Shown one piece after another: positions 1 to 5,147 of a stretch of 5,147 bases of DNA (the stretch's first letter is position 1; every line of letters starts with the position of its first letter). Under the pieces are notes generated by a model, which searched no databases, had not been told where the DNA came from, and saw only the letters and a program-made list of their open reading frames with translations. The stretch comes from Cellvibrionales bacterium UBA3090 (lineage in GTDB: Bacteria; Pseudomonadota; Gammaproteobacteria; Pseudomonadales; Porticoccaceae), in NCBI GenBank assembly GCA_002367235.1, contig DFBC01000029.1:374-5520 (forward strand), given 5' to 3'. The translations under genes were made by a program, and so were the position numbers.

Positions 1-1202
1 TCGGTGACAATCACAAACTTGGTGTACATAAACTGACGGAGGAATGACCACACCCCCATCATTACTCGCTTGGCGTGACCGGGATACTGTTTCTTCATGG
101 TCACCACCGCCATGCGGTAGGAGCAACCTTCCGGCGGTAGATAGAAGTCGGTAATTTCTGGAAACTGTTTTTGCAAAATAGGCACAAACACTTCGTTCAG
201 TGCCACGCCCAAAATAGCCGGTTCATCCGGTGGTCTGCCGGTGTAGGTGCTGTGGTAAATCGGGTCTTTGCGGTGGGTGATTCGCTCCACGGTGAATACC
301 GGAAACTGATCCACTTCATTGTAGTAACCGGTGTGGTCGCCAAAGGGTCCTTCGTCGGCCATTTCGTCCGGGTAAATAAACCCTTCCAGAATAAATTCGG
401 CACTAGCCGGTACCTGCAAATCGCTGCCCAGGCACTTAACGACTTCGGTTTTCTCGCCGCGTAGCAGTCCGGCAAAGGCATATTCCGACAGGCTGTCCGG
501 TACGGGTGTGACGGCACCCAAAATGGTCGCAGGGTCGGCCCCCAGTGCCACGGCAATGGGAAAGGGCTCGCCGGGGTGGGCCAGTTGCCAGTCGCGGAAA
601 TCCAGTGCGCCGCCGCGGTGGGACAGCCAGCGCATAATCAGTTTGTTTTTGCCGATCACTTGCTGGCGGTAGATGCCGAGGTTCTGCCGTTCTTTTTCCG
701 GCCCGCGGGTGACTACCAATGGCCAGGTAATCAGTGGCCCCGCATCATTGGGCCAGCAGGTTTGAATGGGCAGTTTGCCCAGATCCACCTCGTTGCCTTC
801 AATAATCACAGCCTGACAGGGCGCTTTTTTCACCACTTTGGCGGGCATATTCAGAATGGGTTTAAACTGATGGCGCTTGTCCCATAGGTCTTTCATCCCC
901 TTGGGAGGCTCGGGTTCTTTTAAAAACGCCAGCAACTCACCCACTTCGCGCATGGCCGACAGGCTCTCCTGGCCCATTCCCATGGCAACGCGTTCCGGTG
1001 TGCCAAACAGATTGCCCAGCACCGGTATATCAAACCCCTTGGGATTTTCAAACAACAGCGCCGGGCCACCGGCACGCAGAGTGCGATCACAGATTTCCGT
1101 CATTTCCAGATGGGGATCAACTTCCACGGGGATGCGCTTTAATTCGCCGCGCTGTTCCAGGAAGTCGATAAATTCCCGCAGGTCAGAATGCTTGATGGTC
1201 AT
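1..1202 (-). CDS. ubiD: UbiD, 3-polyprenyl-4-hydroxybenzoate decarboxylase (C-terminus cut by window edge)
   Basis: UbiD removes the carboxyl group from polyprenyl-hydroxybenzoate in ubiquinone synthesis, using the prenylated FMN made by UbiX. The frame stays open from an ATG at 1202 to base 1, giving 400 codons; the family is near 490 residues, so roughly the last 90 are outside. The protein begins MTIKHSDLREFIDFLEQRGE and follows the E. coli protein closely. Visible landmarks are Asn174 in QNLGIYRQ and Glu240 in SLSEYAFAG (expected metal ligands), the cofactor-binding stretch IMRWLSHRGG, and EGPFGDH with Glu284 and Asp289, Asp289 matching the proposed catalytic acid. All are intact, so the enzyme should be active. 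The start follows the family N-terminus; the Shine-Dalgarno-like AAGGTG lies rather far upstream (about 13 nt). It is transcribed away from the channel gene. The family identity is very secure; paralogues acting on other aromatic acids exist but match less well. Confidence 0.97.
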   Translation of the reverse strand, partial: MTIKHSDLREFIDFLEQRGELKRIPVEVDPHLEMTEICDRTLRAGGPALLFENPKGFDIPVLGNLFGTPERVAMGMGQESLSAMREVGELLAFLKEPEPPKGMKDLWDKRHQFKPILNMPAKVVKKAPCQAVIIEGNEVDLGKLPIQTCWPNDAGPLITWPLVVTRGPEKERQNLGIYRQQVIGKNKLIMRWLSHRGGALDFRDWQLAHPGEPFPIAVALGADPATILGAVTPVPDSLSEYAFAGLLRGEKTEVVKCLGSDLQVPASAEFILEGFIYPDEMADEGPFGDHTGYYNEVDQFPVFTVERITHRKDPIYHSTYTGRPPDEPAILGVALNEVFVPILQKQFPEITDFYLPPEGCSYRMAVVTMKKQYPGHAKRVMMGVWSFLRQFMYTKFVIVT

Positions 1203-1233
1203 ATTGGTTAAGGGGCACCTTGTCTAAGGATCA

Positions 1234-1263
1234 AAGATACAAGTGTGCGAAGTGTTACGGCAA
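1234..1263 (-). promoter_or_regulatory. Possible sigma70-type promoter of ubiD
   Basis: On the minus strand TTGCCG (1263-1258, 4 of 6 to the -35 consensus) is followed after 18 bases by TATCTT (1239-1234, 4 of 6 to the -10 consensus). This would give a leader of about 25 nt before the ubiD ATG. The -35 overlaps one of the GCAAT words described separately. The match is weak and read by eye only. Confidence 0.3.
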
Positions 1264-1340
1264 TGGGGTGGGATTGCAACAATAACAGTGGTGGATTGGG
1301 GGTGGTCGTTATTGCTTGGCGCTATTGATTGCCGGGCAAT
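1260..1340. repeat. Cluster of five ATTGC/GCAAT words, including two inverted pairs
   Basis: The divergent spacer between ubiD and the channel gene carries GCAAT at 1260-1264, ATTGC at 1273-1277, ATTGC at 1311-1315, ATTGC at 1328-1332 and GCAAT at 1336-1340. The first two form an inverted pair with an 8-base gap. The last two form the near-perfect dyad ATTGCC-G-GGCAAT. The density is above chance for a 5-base word, though the word was chosen after looking. The cluster may be a binding region for a regulator of one or both divergent genes; no protein can be named. Confidence 0.35.
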
Positions 1341-1369
1341 AATGCAAATCGTGTTTAAACAGGGTACAT

Positions 1370-1399
1370 TTGGCAAGGTCGCACTGGATTGGTTTTAAG
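1370..1399 (+). promoter_or_regulatory. Possible sigma70-type promoter of the channel gene
   Basis: TTGGCA at 1370-1375 matches the -35 consensus at 5 of 6 positions. It is followed after 18 bases by TTTAAG at 1394-1399, which matches the -10 consensus at 4 of 6. The predicted transcript would start about 45 nt before the TTG codon of the channel gene. Read by eye; moderate to weak. Confidence 0.35.
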
Positions 1400-1450
1400 A
1401 GTAATAGTGTGATGGTTGTTAATAATTAAGAGTGTTGGTGGGGTAGCGTT

Positions 1451-1900
1451 TTGGACGGATTGGCCACAGTGTTTGTTTTCAATGGCATCGTTATCTGCAT
1501 TGCTGTGCTGGTGCACTACGAAGCGCTCTACCGTCTTGGGTTACTTTTGCCTTATTTAAAAATTCCACCCCGTTTTCGGGTATTAGTCGGTGTGGCGGGT
1601 GCCTTTATGGCTCATGTGGTTGAAGTCTGGGTGTTTGCCGTGGGTTACTACTTGATGTTGAAGTGGGATACGGGAAGCGAACTGGGTGGCAACTTCGACG
1701 GCTCGTTACTGGATTGTAGTTATTTCTCGTTTACCAACTATACCTCGCTAGGCTATGGCGATATTGAACCCTTTGGTCATGTCCGCTTTCTGTCTGGTTT
1801 AGAAGGTCTCACCGGGTTGATTCTAATCGCTTGGACCGCATCGTTTATGTACATCGAAATGCAGAAGTTCTGGGAGTCGGGCCGGGCGAGGTATCGGTAG
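1451..1900 (+). CDS. Small potassium-channel-like membrane protein (Ion_trans_2 type pore)
   Basis: The 149-residue protein is a probable inner-membrane ion channel subunit. Hydrophobic segments lie at about residues 5-22, 44-69 and 111-135. Between the last two is a pore-helix-like stretch (88-98) leading into the filter TSLGYGD (98-104), the hallmark of potassium-type pore loops, here with Ser-Leu before GYG in place of the usual Thr-Val. No RCK, cyclic-nucleotide or other gating domain follows; only about 14 residues remain after the last segment. It should work as an oligomer, classically a tetramer. A stop lies in frame at 1427, and the first possible starts after it are TTG 1451, TTG 1460 and GTG 1469. 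TTG 1451 is chosen because it keeps the whole first segment and has the G-rich GGTGGGG about 7 nt upstream. The gene stands alone, convergent to the LuxR-type gene. The fold is secure; ion selectivity and physiological role are not known. Confidence 0.85.
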   Translation: MDGLATVFVFNGIVICIAVLVHYEALYRLGLLLPYLKIPPRFRVLVGVAGAFMAHVVEVWVFAVGYYLMLKWDTGSELGGNFDGSLLDCSYFSFTNYTSLGYGDIEPFGHVRFLSGLEGLTGLILIAWTASFMYIEMQKFWESGRARYR

Positions 1901-1956
1901 GTCCTGAGGCGGTGGTCGCTGTACTGTCGCTATTGGTTTGACGGCAGGACGAAAGA

Positions 1957-1980
1957 GCGGCAACCCGGCTGCGTGGTTTT
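1957..1980 (+). terminator. Weak terminator-like hairpin after the channel gene
   Basis: GCGGC (1957-1961) can pair with GCTGC (1968-1972), including one G-U pair, around a 6-base loop. It is followed by GTGGTTTT. It lies 57 bases past the channel stop, in the convergent spacer. The stem is short and the T-run is only four bases, so this is a low-confidence call. Confidence 0.2.
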
Positions 1981-1998
1981 AGCATTGCAATAGTCGTC

Positions 1999-2502
1999 TT
2001 ATTTCTGAAGAAAGTCTTCAAAAAACCAGGCTGCAAAGTCATGGCGCCCGGTGACGCCGGCCTTGTTGTAGATAACGGAGGCTTGTTGCCGAACCGTTTT
2101 CTCCCGTGTATCCCTTAGTGCGGCAATTTCTTTAAAGCTCAAACCCTTCAACAAAAAAATAGCAATTGCCTGCTCGCTATCACTCAGTTTCCAGGCCTCA
2201 AACTGCTCTTGAATCACTTTGCCGTACTGGCTTCGGGCCGCCTTCATTTGGCGTCCAAGCCGCTCCAGTGTTAATTGGCTTTCATCCAACTCGGATTTTA
2301 GGCCGGTGAGATGCTGGTGTTGATTTTTGACCTTAATGATCAGGTAGATGATCGCGCCAACGGATAGTGTGATGACAGCCCCTTCTTCCAAAAGGTGCCA
2401 GATAGCAGCATCCATCATGGTGTCGTAAATAAGATCCGCCAGATTGGCAACGACAATGATGAACAGTATTGCGATAAAAAGAAGTTCTTTTGTTCGAACC
2501 AT
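1999..2502 (-). CDS. Membrane-anchored LuxR-type helix-turn-helix transcriptional regulator
   Basis: The 167-residue protein has three parts. Residues 7-26 and about 40-57 are hydrophobic and form a two-helix membrane anchor joined by a short loop containing Asp23, Asp27, Asp31, His36, Glu39 and Glu40. Residues 60-103 are charged and heptad-like, a likely coiled-coil dimerisation segment. Residues 105-165 are a LuxR/GerE-type DNA-binding domain: LSDSEQAIAIFLLKGLSFKEIA followed by the recognition-helix region TREKTVRQQASVIYNKAG. There is no receiver or autoinducer domain, so any signal would have to enter through the membrane part. The ATG at 2502 has GAGAG seven bases upstream, within the perfect palindrome GAGAGCTCTC. 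The gene is divergent from the cytochrome b561 gene and shares a spacer with a 34-bp dyad, suggesting it controls itself or that gene. The domain call is strong; the signal and targets are unknown. Confidence 0.88.
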   Translation of the reverse strand: MVRTKELLFIAILFIIVVANLADLIYDTMMDAAIWHLLEEGAVITLSVGAIIYLIIKVKNQHQHLTGLKSELDESQLTLERLGRQMKAARSQYGKVIQEQFEAWKLSDSEQAIAIFLLKGLSFKEIAALRDTREKTVRQQASVIYNKAGVTGRHDFAAWFFEDFLQK

Positions 2503-2529
2503 TTGAGAGCTCTCTGATAACAGCTAGAG

Positions 2530-2563
2530 TCGAACGAATGTCCTGTATGGGACATATGTTCGA
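2530..2563. promoter_or_regulatory. 34-bp interrupted palindrome, candidate operator in the regulator/cytochrome spacer
   Basis: The dyad is centred between 2546 and 2547. The outer arms TCGAAC (2530-2535) and GTTCGA (2558-2563) pair perfectly, and so do the inner arms ATGTCC (2538-2543) and GGACAT (2550-2555). In total 13 of 17 position pairs are complementary. It lies between two divergent genes, one encoding a DNA-binding protein, which is the classic place for an operator. It also covers the -10 and spacer of a possible regulator promoter. It is not followed by a T-run and lies upstream of both genes, so a terminator is unlikely. The binding protein is inferred, not shown. Confidence 0.6.
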
Positions 2564-2570
2564 TGGTCAA
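2542..2570 (-). promoter_or_regulatory. Possible promoter of the LuxR-type regulator gene
   Basis: On the minus strand TTGACC (2570-2565, 5 of 6 to the -35 consensus) is followed after 17 bases by TACAGG (2547-2542, only 3 of 6 to the -10 consensus). If real, the promoter overlaps the right half of the 34-bp palindrome, so a protein bound there would block it. No equally good pair was found for the cytochrome gene; TTGGGT (2571-2576) with CAGTAT (2594-2599) is a weak option. Confidence 0.3.
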
Positions 2571-2610
2571 TTGGGTGGTGTTCTACATACTACCAGTATC
2601 TGGCGTACTT

Positions 2611-2617
2611 AAAGGAG
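2611..2617 (+). promoter_or_regulatory. Shine-Dalgarno site of the cytochrome b561 gene
   Basis: AAAGGAG ends nine bases before the ATG at 2627. It is the clearest ribosome-binding site in the window. It fixes the start of the cytochrome gene and suggests efficient translation. Confidence 0.8.
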
Positions 2618-2626
2618 TCTATACCC

Positions 2627-3223
2627 ATGAAAGATAAGCAGGTCAAAGTGTGGGATATCGTTGTTCGGTTGTTTCACTGGTCTTTGGTGGTTGCATTTAT
2701 CATCGCCTACATCTCTGGTGAAGATGAGGGTGCCGTGCATGTTTATGCGGGTTATATCGTAATTGGTTTGATTGCGTTTCGTATTTTGTGGGGTTATATC
2801 GGCAGTACGCATGCCCGCTTCAAGGAATTTGTCTACGGGCCCGCAACGGTAAGGGATTATCTGCGCAGCTTGTTAGCGAGAAAGCCCAAGCACTATCTTG
2901 GCCATAATCCGGCAGGGGGCTGGATGGTATTGATGTTGTTAGCCAGCCTGTTGGTGACCGGTTATACGGGCCTCGAGGTCTATGGAGCTGAGGGCTACGG
3001 ACCTTTAGCCAGCGCAGAGTCTGTGGTGGCTGTCGAAGCGGATGATCATCGGCACCACGAAAGTGATGCCGAGGAGTTTTGGGAGGAAGTCCATGAAGTG
3101 GCGGCTAATTTCACGTTGTTTTTAGTTCTGGTTCATGTGGCGGGCGTATTGGTGTCCAGTCGACTGCACCGGGAAAACTTGGTAAAGGCCATGATTAATG
3201 GCAAAAAGACGGATCGAGGGTGA
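2627..3223 (+). CDS. Cytochrome b561-family b-type cytochrome, four membrane helices
   Basis: The 198-residue protein is a di-haem-type inner-membrane cytochrome of the bacterial b561 / nickel-dehydrogenase cytochrome b family (Cyt_B561, PF01292), which moves electrons between quinones and partner redox proteins. Four hydrophobic helices lie at about 11-29, 38-58, 97-117 and 158-178. Candidate haem ligands are His17 in RLFHWSL, His38 in GAVHVYAGY, His156 in EEVHEVAANF and His170 in LVHVAGV. The family-like ending SRLHRENLVKAMINGKK is present. Between helices 3 and 4 is a hydrophilic loop rich in His, Asp and Glu (about 137-157). The start is set by a strong Shine-Dalgarno. No hydrogenase, cytochrome c or other partner lies beside it, so the electron donor and acceptor cannot be named. 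It is divergent from the membrane LuxR-type regulator and ends 19 bases before the convergent purU. The family is secure, the role open. Confidence 0.92.
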   Translation: MKDKQVKVWDIVVRLFHWSLVVAFIIAYISGEDEGAVHVYAGYIVIGLIAFRILWGYIGSTHARFKEFVYGPATVRDYLRSLLARKPKHYLGHNPAGGWMVLMLLASLLVTGYTGLEVYGAEGYGPLASAESVVAVEADDHRHHESDAEEFWEEVHEVAANFTLFLVLVHVAGVLVSSRLHRENLVKAMINGKKTDRG

Positions 3224-3242
3224 GCAGCGTTAGCGCGTGCCA

Positions 3243-4106
3243 TTACTCAAAAACAATGGTTTTGTTGCCGTGTAGTAGCACGCGGTCTTCCAGGTGATTC
3301 CGCAGGCCTCTGGCCAGAACCGTTTTCTCCACATCTTTCCCTTTGCGCACGAGGTCGGGAATGCTGTCGTGGTGGCTGATTCGCACCACATCCTGCTCAA
3401 TAATGGGGCCGGCATCTAGATCGCTGGTGACGTAGTGGCAGGTCGCGCCAATCAGCTTAACCCCGCGTTCTGCCGCTTGGTGATAGGGCCGAGCGCCGAC
3501 AAATGCAGGTAGGAAGCTGTGGTGAATATTAATAATTTTACCTGGGTATTTTTCGCACAATGCCGGTGGCAGTATCTGCATATAACGGGCGAGGACAATG
3601 ATGTCGGCGTTACTGCCGTCGATCAGTTGCTCCACCTTGGCGAAGTGTTCAGTTTTATCCTTGGTGTCCACCGGCGTGTGATGGTAGTCAATCTTGTGCC
3701 ACTCGACATAGCTGCGAAGGTCGTCGTGGTTGGAGATCACACAGGGAATATCAAAAGCCATCTCATCACTACGCCAGCGGTAGAGTAGGTCAGACAGGCA
3801 GTGGGCCTGCTTGCTGGCCATCAGTACCACTCGTTTCGGCACACTGGTGTCCGCTAAGCGCCATTCCATATCGAATGACTTGGCCAGTGGAGAAAAGCGT
3901 TTTTTTAGTTCTTCGGGGCCATAGGGCAGGGAGTCAGCCTCAATCACCTGGCGCATAAAAAACCAGTTGGATTCCGGGTCGCGGTAGTAGTTAGCCTCTG
4001 TGAGCAAACCGCCCTCTGAGGCAAGAAACGAACTAACAGCTGCGACCAGACCAACACGATCTGGGCAGGAAATAATCAGGCGGTAACTATGTGTACTCAT
4101 GGGCAT
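3243..4106 (-). CDS. purU: Formyltetrahydrofolate deformylase
   Basis: PurU hydrolyses 10-formyltetrahydrofolate to tetrahydrofolate and formate, balancing one-carbon pools and supplying formate for PurT-type purine synthesis. The 287 residues match the usual length of about 280. Residues 8-85 form an N-terminal ACT domain opening with RLIISCPDRVGLVAAVSSFL, the part thought to sense amino acids such as glycine and methionine. Residues 91-280 are the formyl-transferase fold. The catalytic triad is present as Asn193 and His195 in IINIHHSFLP and Asp231 in DLDAGPIIEQD. Two in-frame ATGs lie two codons apart (4106 and 4100). The first has AGAAG five bases upstream and is used here, but the second is equally plausible. 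The gene is single, convergent with the cytochrome gene and divergent from the DUF4124-glutaredoxin gene. Identity is very secure. Confidence 0.97.
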   Translation of the reverse strand: MPMSTHSYRLIISCPDRVGLVAAVSSFLASEGGLLTEANYYRDPESNWFFMRQVIEADSLPYGPEELKKRFSPLAKSFDMEWRLADTSVPKRVVLMASKQAHCLSDLLYRWRSDEMAFDIPCVISNHDDLRSYVEWHKIDYHHTPVDTKDKTEHFAKVEQLIDGSNADIIVLARYMQILPPALCEKYPGKIINIHHSFLPAFVGARPYHQAAERGVKLIGATCHYVTSDLDAGPIIEQDVVRISHHDSIPDLVRKGKDVEKTVLARGLRNHLEDRVLLHGNKTIVFE

Positions 4107-4195
4107 TGATACTTCTACGTTGAGGGAGAAACTGTCGCATATTTGGGATTAGATTTCATTAACAGCGATGCTAATTTTATGCGGCCTATTTTCGG

Positions 4196-4201
4196 TATAC
4201 T
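4196..4201 (+). promoter_or_regulatory. Possible -10 element for the DUF4124-glutaredoxin gene
   Basis: TATACT matches the sigma70 -10 consensus at 5 of 6 positions, in the divergent spacer 39 bases before the start codon. No convincing -35 lies 16-18 bases upstream (the region is AT-rich, around TAATTTTAT). The call therefore rests on one element. No clear promoter was found for purU on the other strand. Confidence 0.3.
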
Positions 4202-4239
4202 TCTAGCTTAAACCGATATCAGGATGAGATAGGCAGATT

Positions 4240-4695
4240 ATGGCTTTGTATAGGTTATGGATAACGATCGTGATCAGCACAGGAATGCTGGCCCCAGCTG
4301 CCCATGGCGAAATTTATAAGTGGGTCGATGAACACGGAAAGGTGCATTTCGGCGATCAAAAACCTGACAGGGGTCCCGCTGAGCAGGTGGAGGTGCAAGT
4401 CAATACGATCACCACACCGAGTATTCTGGACAGTGACTTTCTTGAGGCGCGCGAGCGAAAGCGGGTGGTGATGTATAGCGCTGTTTGGTGTGGTGTCTGT
4501 AAAAAAGCTCGCCGTTACTTTCAGCAGAAAGGCATTGCTTTCAAAGAATACGATATTGAAACATCCCGCAAGGGTCGGCAGGATTTCGCCAAGCTCAACG
4601 GCCGTGGCGTGCCCATTATTCTGGTGGGGAAAAAACGGATGAGTGGCTTTAGTGCCGATCGCTTTCAGCACATGTATGACGAAGCGCGTCGCTAG
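4240..4695 (+). CDS. Exported DUF4124-glutaredoxin fusion protein
   Basis: The 151-residue protein has three parts. Residues 1-23 look like a signal peptide: Arg5, a hydrophobic core 6-17, then APAAHG before Glu24 as a likely cleavage site. Residues 24-45 carry the DUF4124 signature EIYKWVDEHGKVHFGDQKP, a short module common at the start of exported gammaproteobacterial proteins. Residues 75-149 are a glutaredoxin/thioredoxin fold with active site WCGVC (Cys84, Cys87) and the cis-proline loop GRGVPII (Pro125), followed by a GxxxxSGF-like stretch. It is probably a periplasmic or membrane-attached thiol-disulfide protein. The partner and direction of reaction are unknown, since glutathione-linked glutaredoxins normally act in the cytoplasm. 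The ATG at 4240 has only a weak ribosome site (AGG nearby); the upstream ATG at 4224 runs straight into a stop. It stands between purU (divergent) and rpe (same strand, 81 bases on), with no clear functional tie. Confidence 0.88.
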   Translation: MALYRLWITIVISTGMLAPAAHGEIYKWVDEHGKVHFGDQKPDRGPAEQVEVQVNTITTPSILDSDFLEARERKRVVMYSAVWCGVCKKARRYFQQKGIAFKEYDIETSRKGRQDFAKLNGRGVPIILVGKKRMSGFSADRFQHMYDEARR

Positions 4696-4776
4696 GGGCT
4701 GTTGTAGTTAGCGGATTGCAGCAGGCTACGTTCTCCGGCATAGTACGCCGAAATTGACTCGAGTATGGGAAGCCCT

Positions 4777-5147
4777 ATGGCTGATTATCTGATAGCACCT
4801 TCGATTCTCTCCGCAGACTTTGCTCGCTTGGGTGAGGAAGTCGATGCGGTTCTCAATGCTGGTGCCGACGTTGTGCATTTTGATGTGATGGATAATCACT
4901 ACGTGCCTAACCTGACGATTGGCCCAATGGTTTGCACGGCGTTGCGTAATTACGGTATTTCTGCACCTATTGATGTGCATCTGATGGTAGACCCGGTGGA
5001 TCAGTTGATCGGTGATTTTGCCGCTGCGGGGGCAAGCTGGATCACGTTTCACCCCGAAGCTTCGCGGCATGTAGACCGCTCCTTGCAGTTGATTCGCGAT
5101 GCCGGTTGTAAAAGCGGCCTGGTGTTAAACCCTGCAGTTGGCTTGGA
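4777..5147 (+). CDS. rpe: Ribulose-phosphate 3-epimerase (C-terminus cut by window edge)
   Basis: Rpe interconverts ribulose 5-phosphate and xylulose 5-phosphate in the pentose-phosphate pathway, in the cytoplasm. The first 123 codons of about 225 are present, covering the first half of a TIM barrel. The start MADYLIAPSILSADFARLG is typical. Ser9 (substrate), His34 and Asp36 in HFDVMDNHYVPN, and His68 in DVHLMV are the expected substrate, metal and catalytic residues. The second catalytic Asp and the phosphate-binding loop lie beyond the edge. ATG 4777 is chosen because GGGA sits six bases upstream and it matches the family N-terminus; an in-frame ATG at 4765 would add only four residues. In many gammaproteobacteria gph (phosphoglycolate phosphatase) and trpE follow, but that is outside this window. 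It may be co-transcribed with the glutaredoxin gene 81 bases upstream, since no clear terminator lies between. Confidence 0.96.
   Translation, partial: MADYLIAPSILSADFARLGEEVDAVLNAGADVVHFDVMDNHYVPNLTIGPMVCTALRNYGISAPIDVHLMVDPVDQLIGDFAAAGASWITFHPEASRHVDRSLQLIRDAGCKSGLVLNPAVGL

Noticed and set aside
171..1227. Several plus-strand open frames opposite ubiD
   Set aside because: The minus-strand frame encodes unmistakable UbiD with all key residues; the plus-strand frames show no family features.
1265..1305. G-rich stretch that might form a G-quadruplex
   Set aside because: Only three runs of three or more G (1265-1268, 1270-1272, 1298-1302) are present; the remaining runs are GG, so a stable three-tier quadruplex is not supported.
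1901..1950. Inverted repeat GTCCTG ... CAGGAC after the channel gene
   Set aside because: Six-base arms are 38 bases apart with no T-run next to them; this is too loose for a terminator and likely chance.
2542..2553. CCTGTA within the 34-bp palindrome resembling half of a lux box
   Set aside because: The opposite half reads TGGGAC rather than TACAGG at the required spacing, and the regulator lacks an autoinducer-binding domain.
4255..4671. Long open frame antisense to the DUF4124-glutaredoxin gene
   Set aside because: It lies wholly opposite a gene with clear domains, has no recognisable motif or ribosome site, and is best explained as a shadow frame.
4736..4750. CGGC-loop-GCCG hairpin before rpe as a terminator
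   Set aside because: The stem is four base pairs and no T-run follows on either strand, so it does not support termination between the glutaredoxin gene and rpe.

Overview
The window reads as chromosomal DNA of a gammaproteobacterium of the marine Cellvibrionales/Pseudomonadales kind. The basis is the close match of the visible UbiD, PurU and Rpe proteins to gammaproteobacterial forms as I remember them. The lineage is an inference; no database search was possible. Genes are tightly packed, with no sign of phage, insertion sequences, CRISPR or RNA genes.

Layout, left to right. The minus strand holds ubiD (3-polyprenyl-4-hydroxybenzoate decarboxylase, ubiquinone synthesis), cut by the left edge so that its first 400 codons are present. 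A 248-base divergent spacer with a cluster of ATTGC/GCAAT words separates it from a small plus-strand potassium-channel-like membrane protein that starts at TTG (1451-1900). Convergent to that lies a minus-strand gene for a membrane-anchored LuxR-type DNA-binding protein (1999-2502). A 124-base divergent spacer with a striking 34-bp interrupted palindrome leads to a plus-strand b-type cytochrome of the cytochrome b561 family (2627-3223). Only 19 bases separate that gene from the convergent purU (formyltetrahydrofolate deformylase, 3243-4106). Across another divergent spacer is a plus-strand gene for an exported DUF4124-glutaredoxin fusion (4240-4695). Last comes rpe (ribulose-phosphate 3-epimerase), cut by the right edge.

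How they fit together. ubiD, purU and rpe are housekeeping genes of quinone, one-carbon/purine and pentose-phosphate metabolism. The more distinctive part is the middle: a channel, a membrane-tethered regulator and a b-type cytochrome, with the regulator and the cytochrome sharing a spacer that carries a strong operator-like dyad. The simplest reading is that the regulator senses something at the membrane and controls itself and/or the cytochrome gene. That link is inferred from arrangement, not shown. Nothing here proves a wholly new system; the regulator-palindrome-cytochrome module and the DUF4124-glutaredoxin protein are the best candidates for follow-up.
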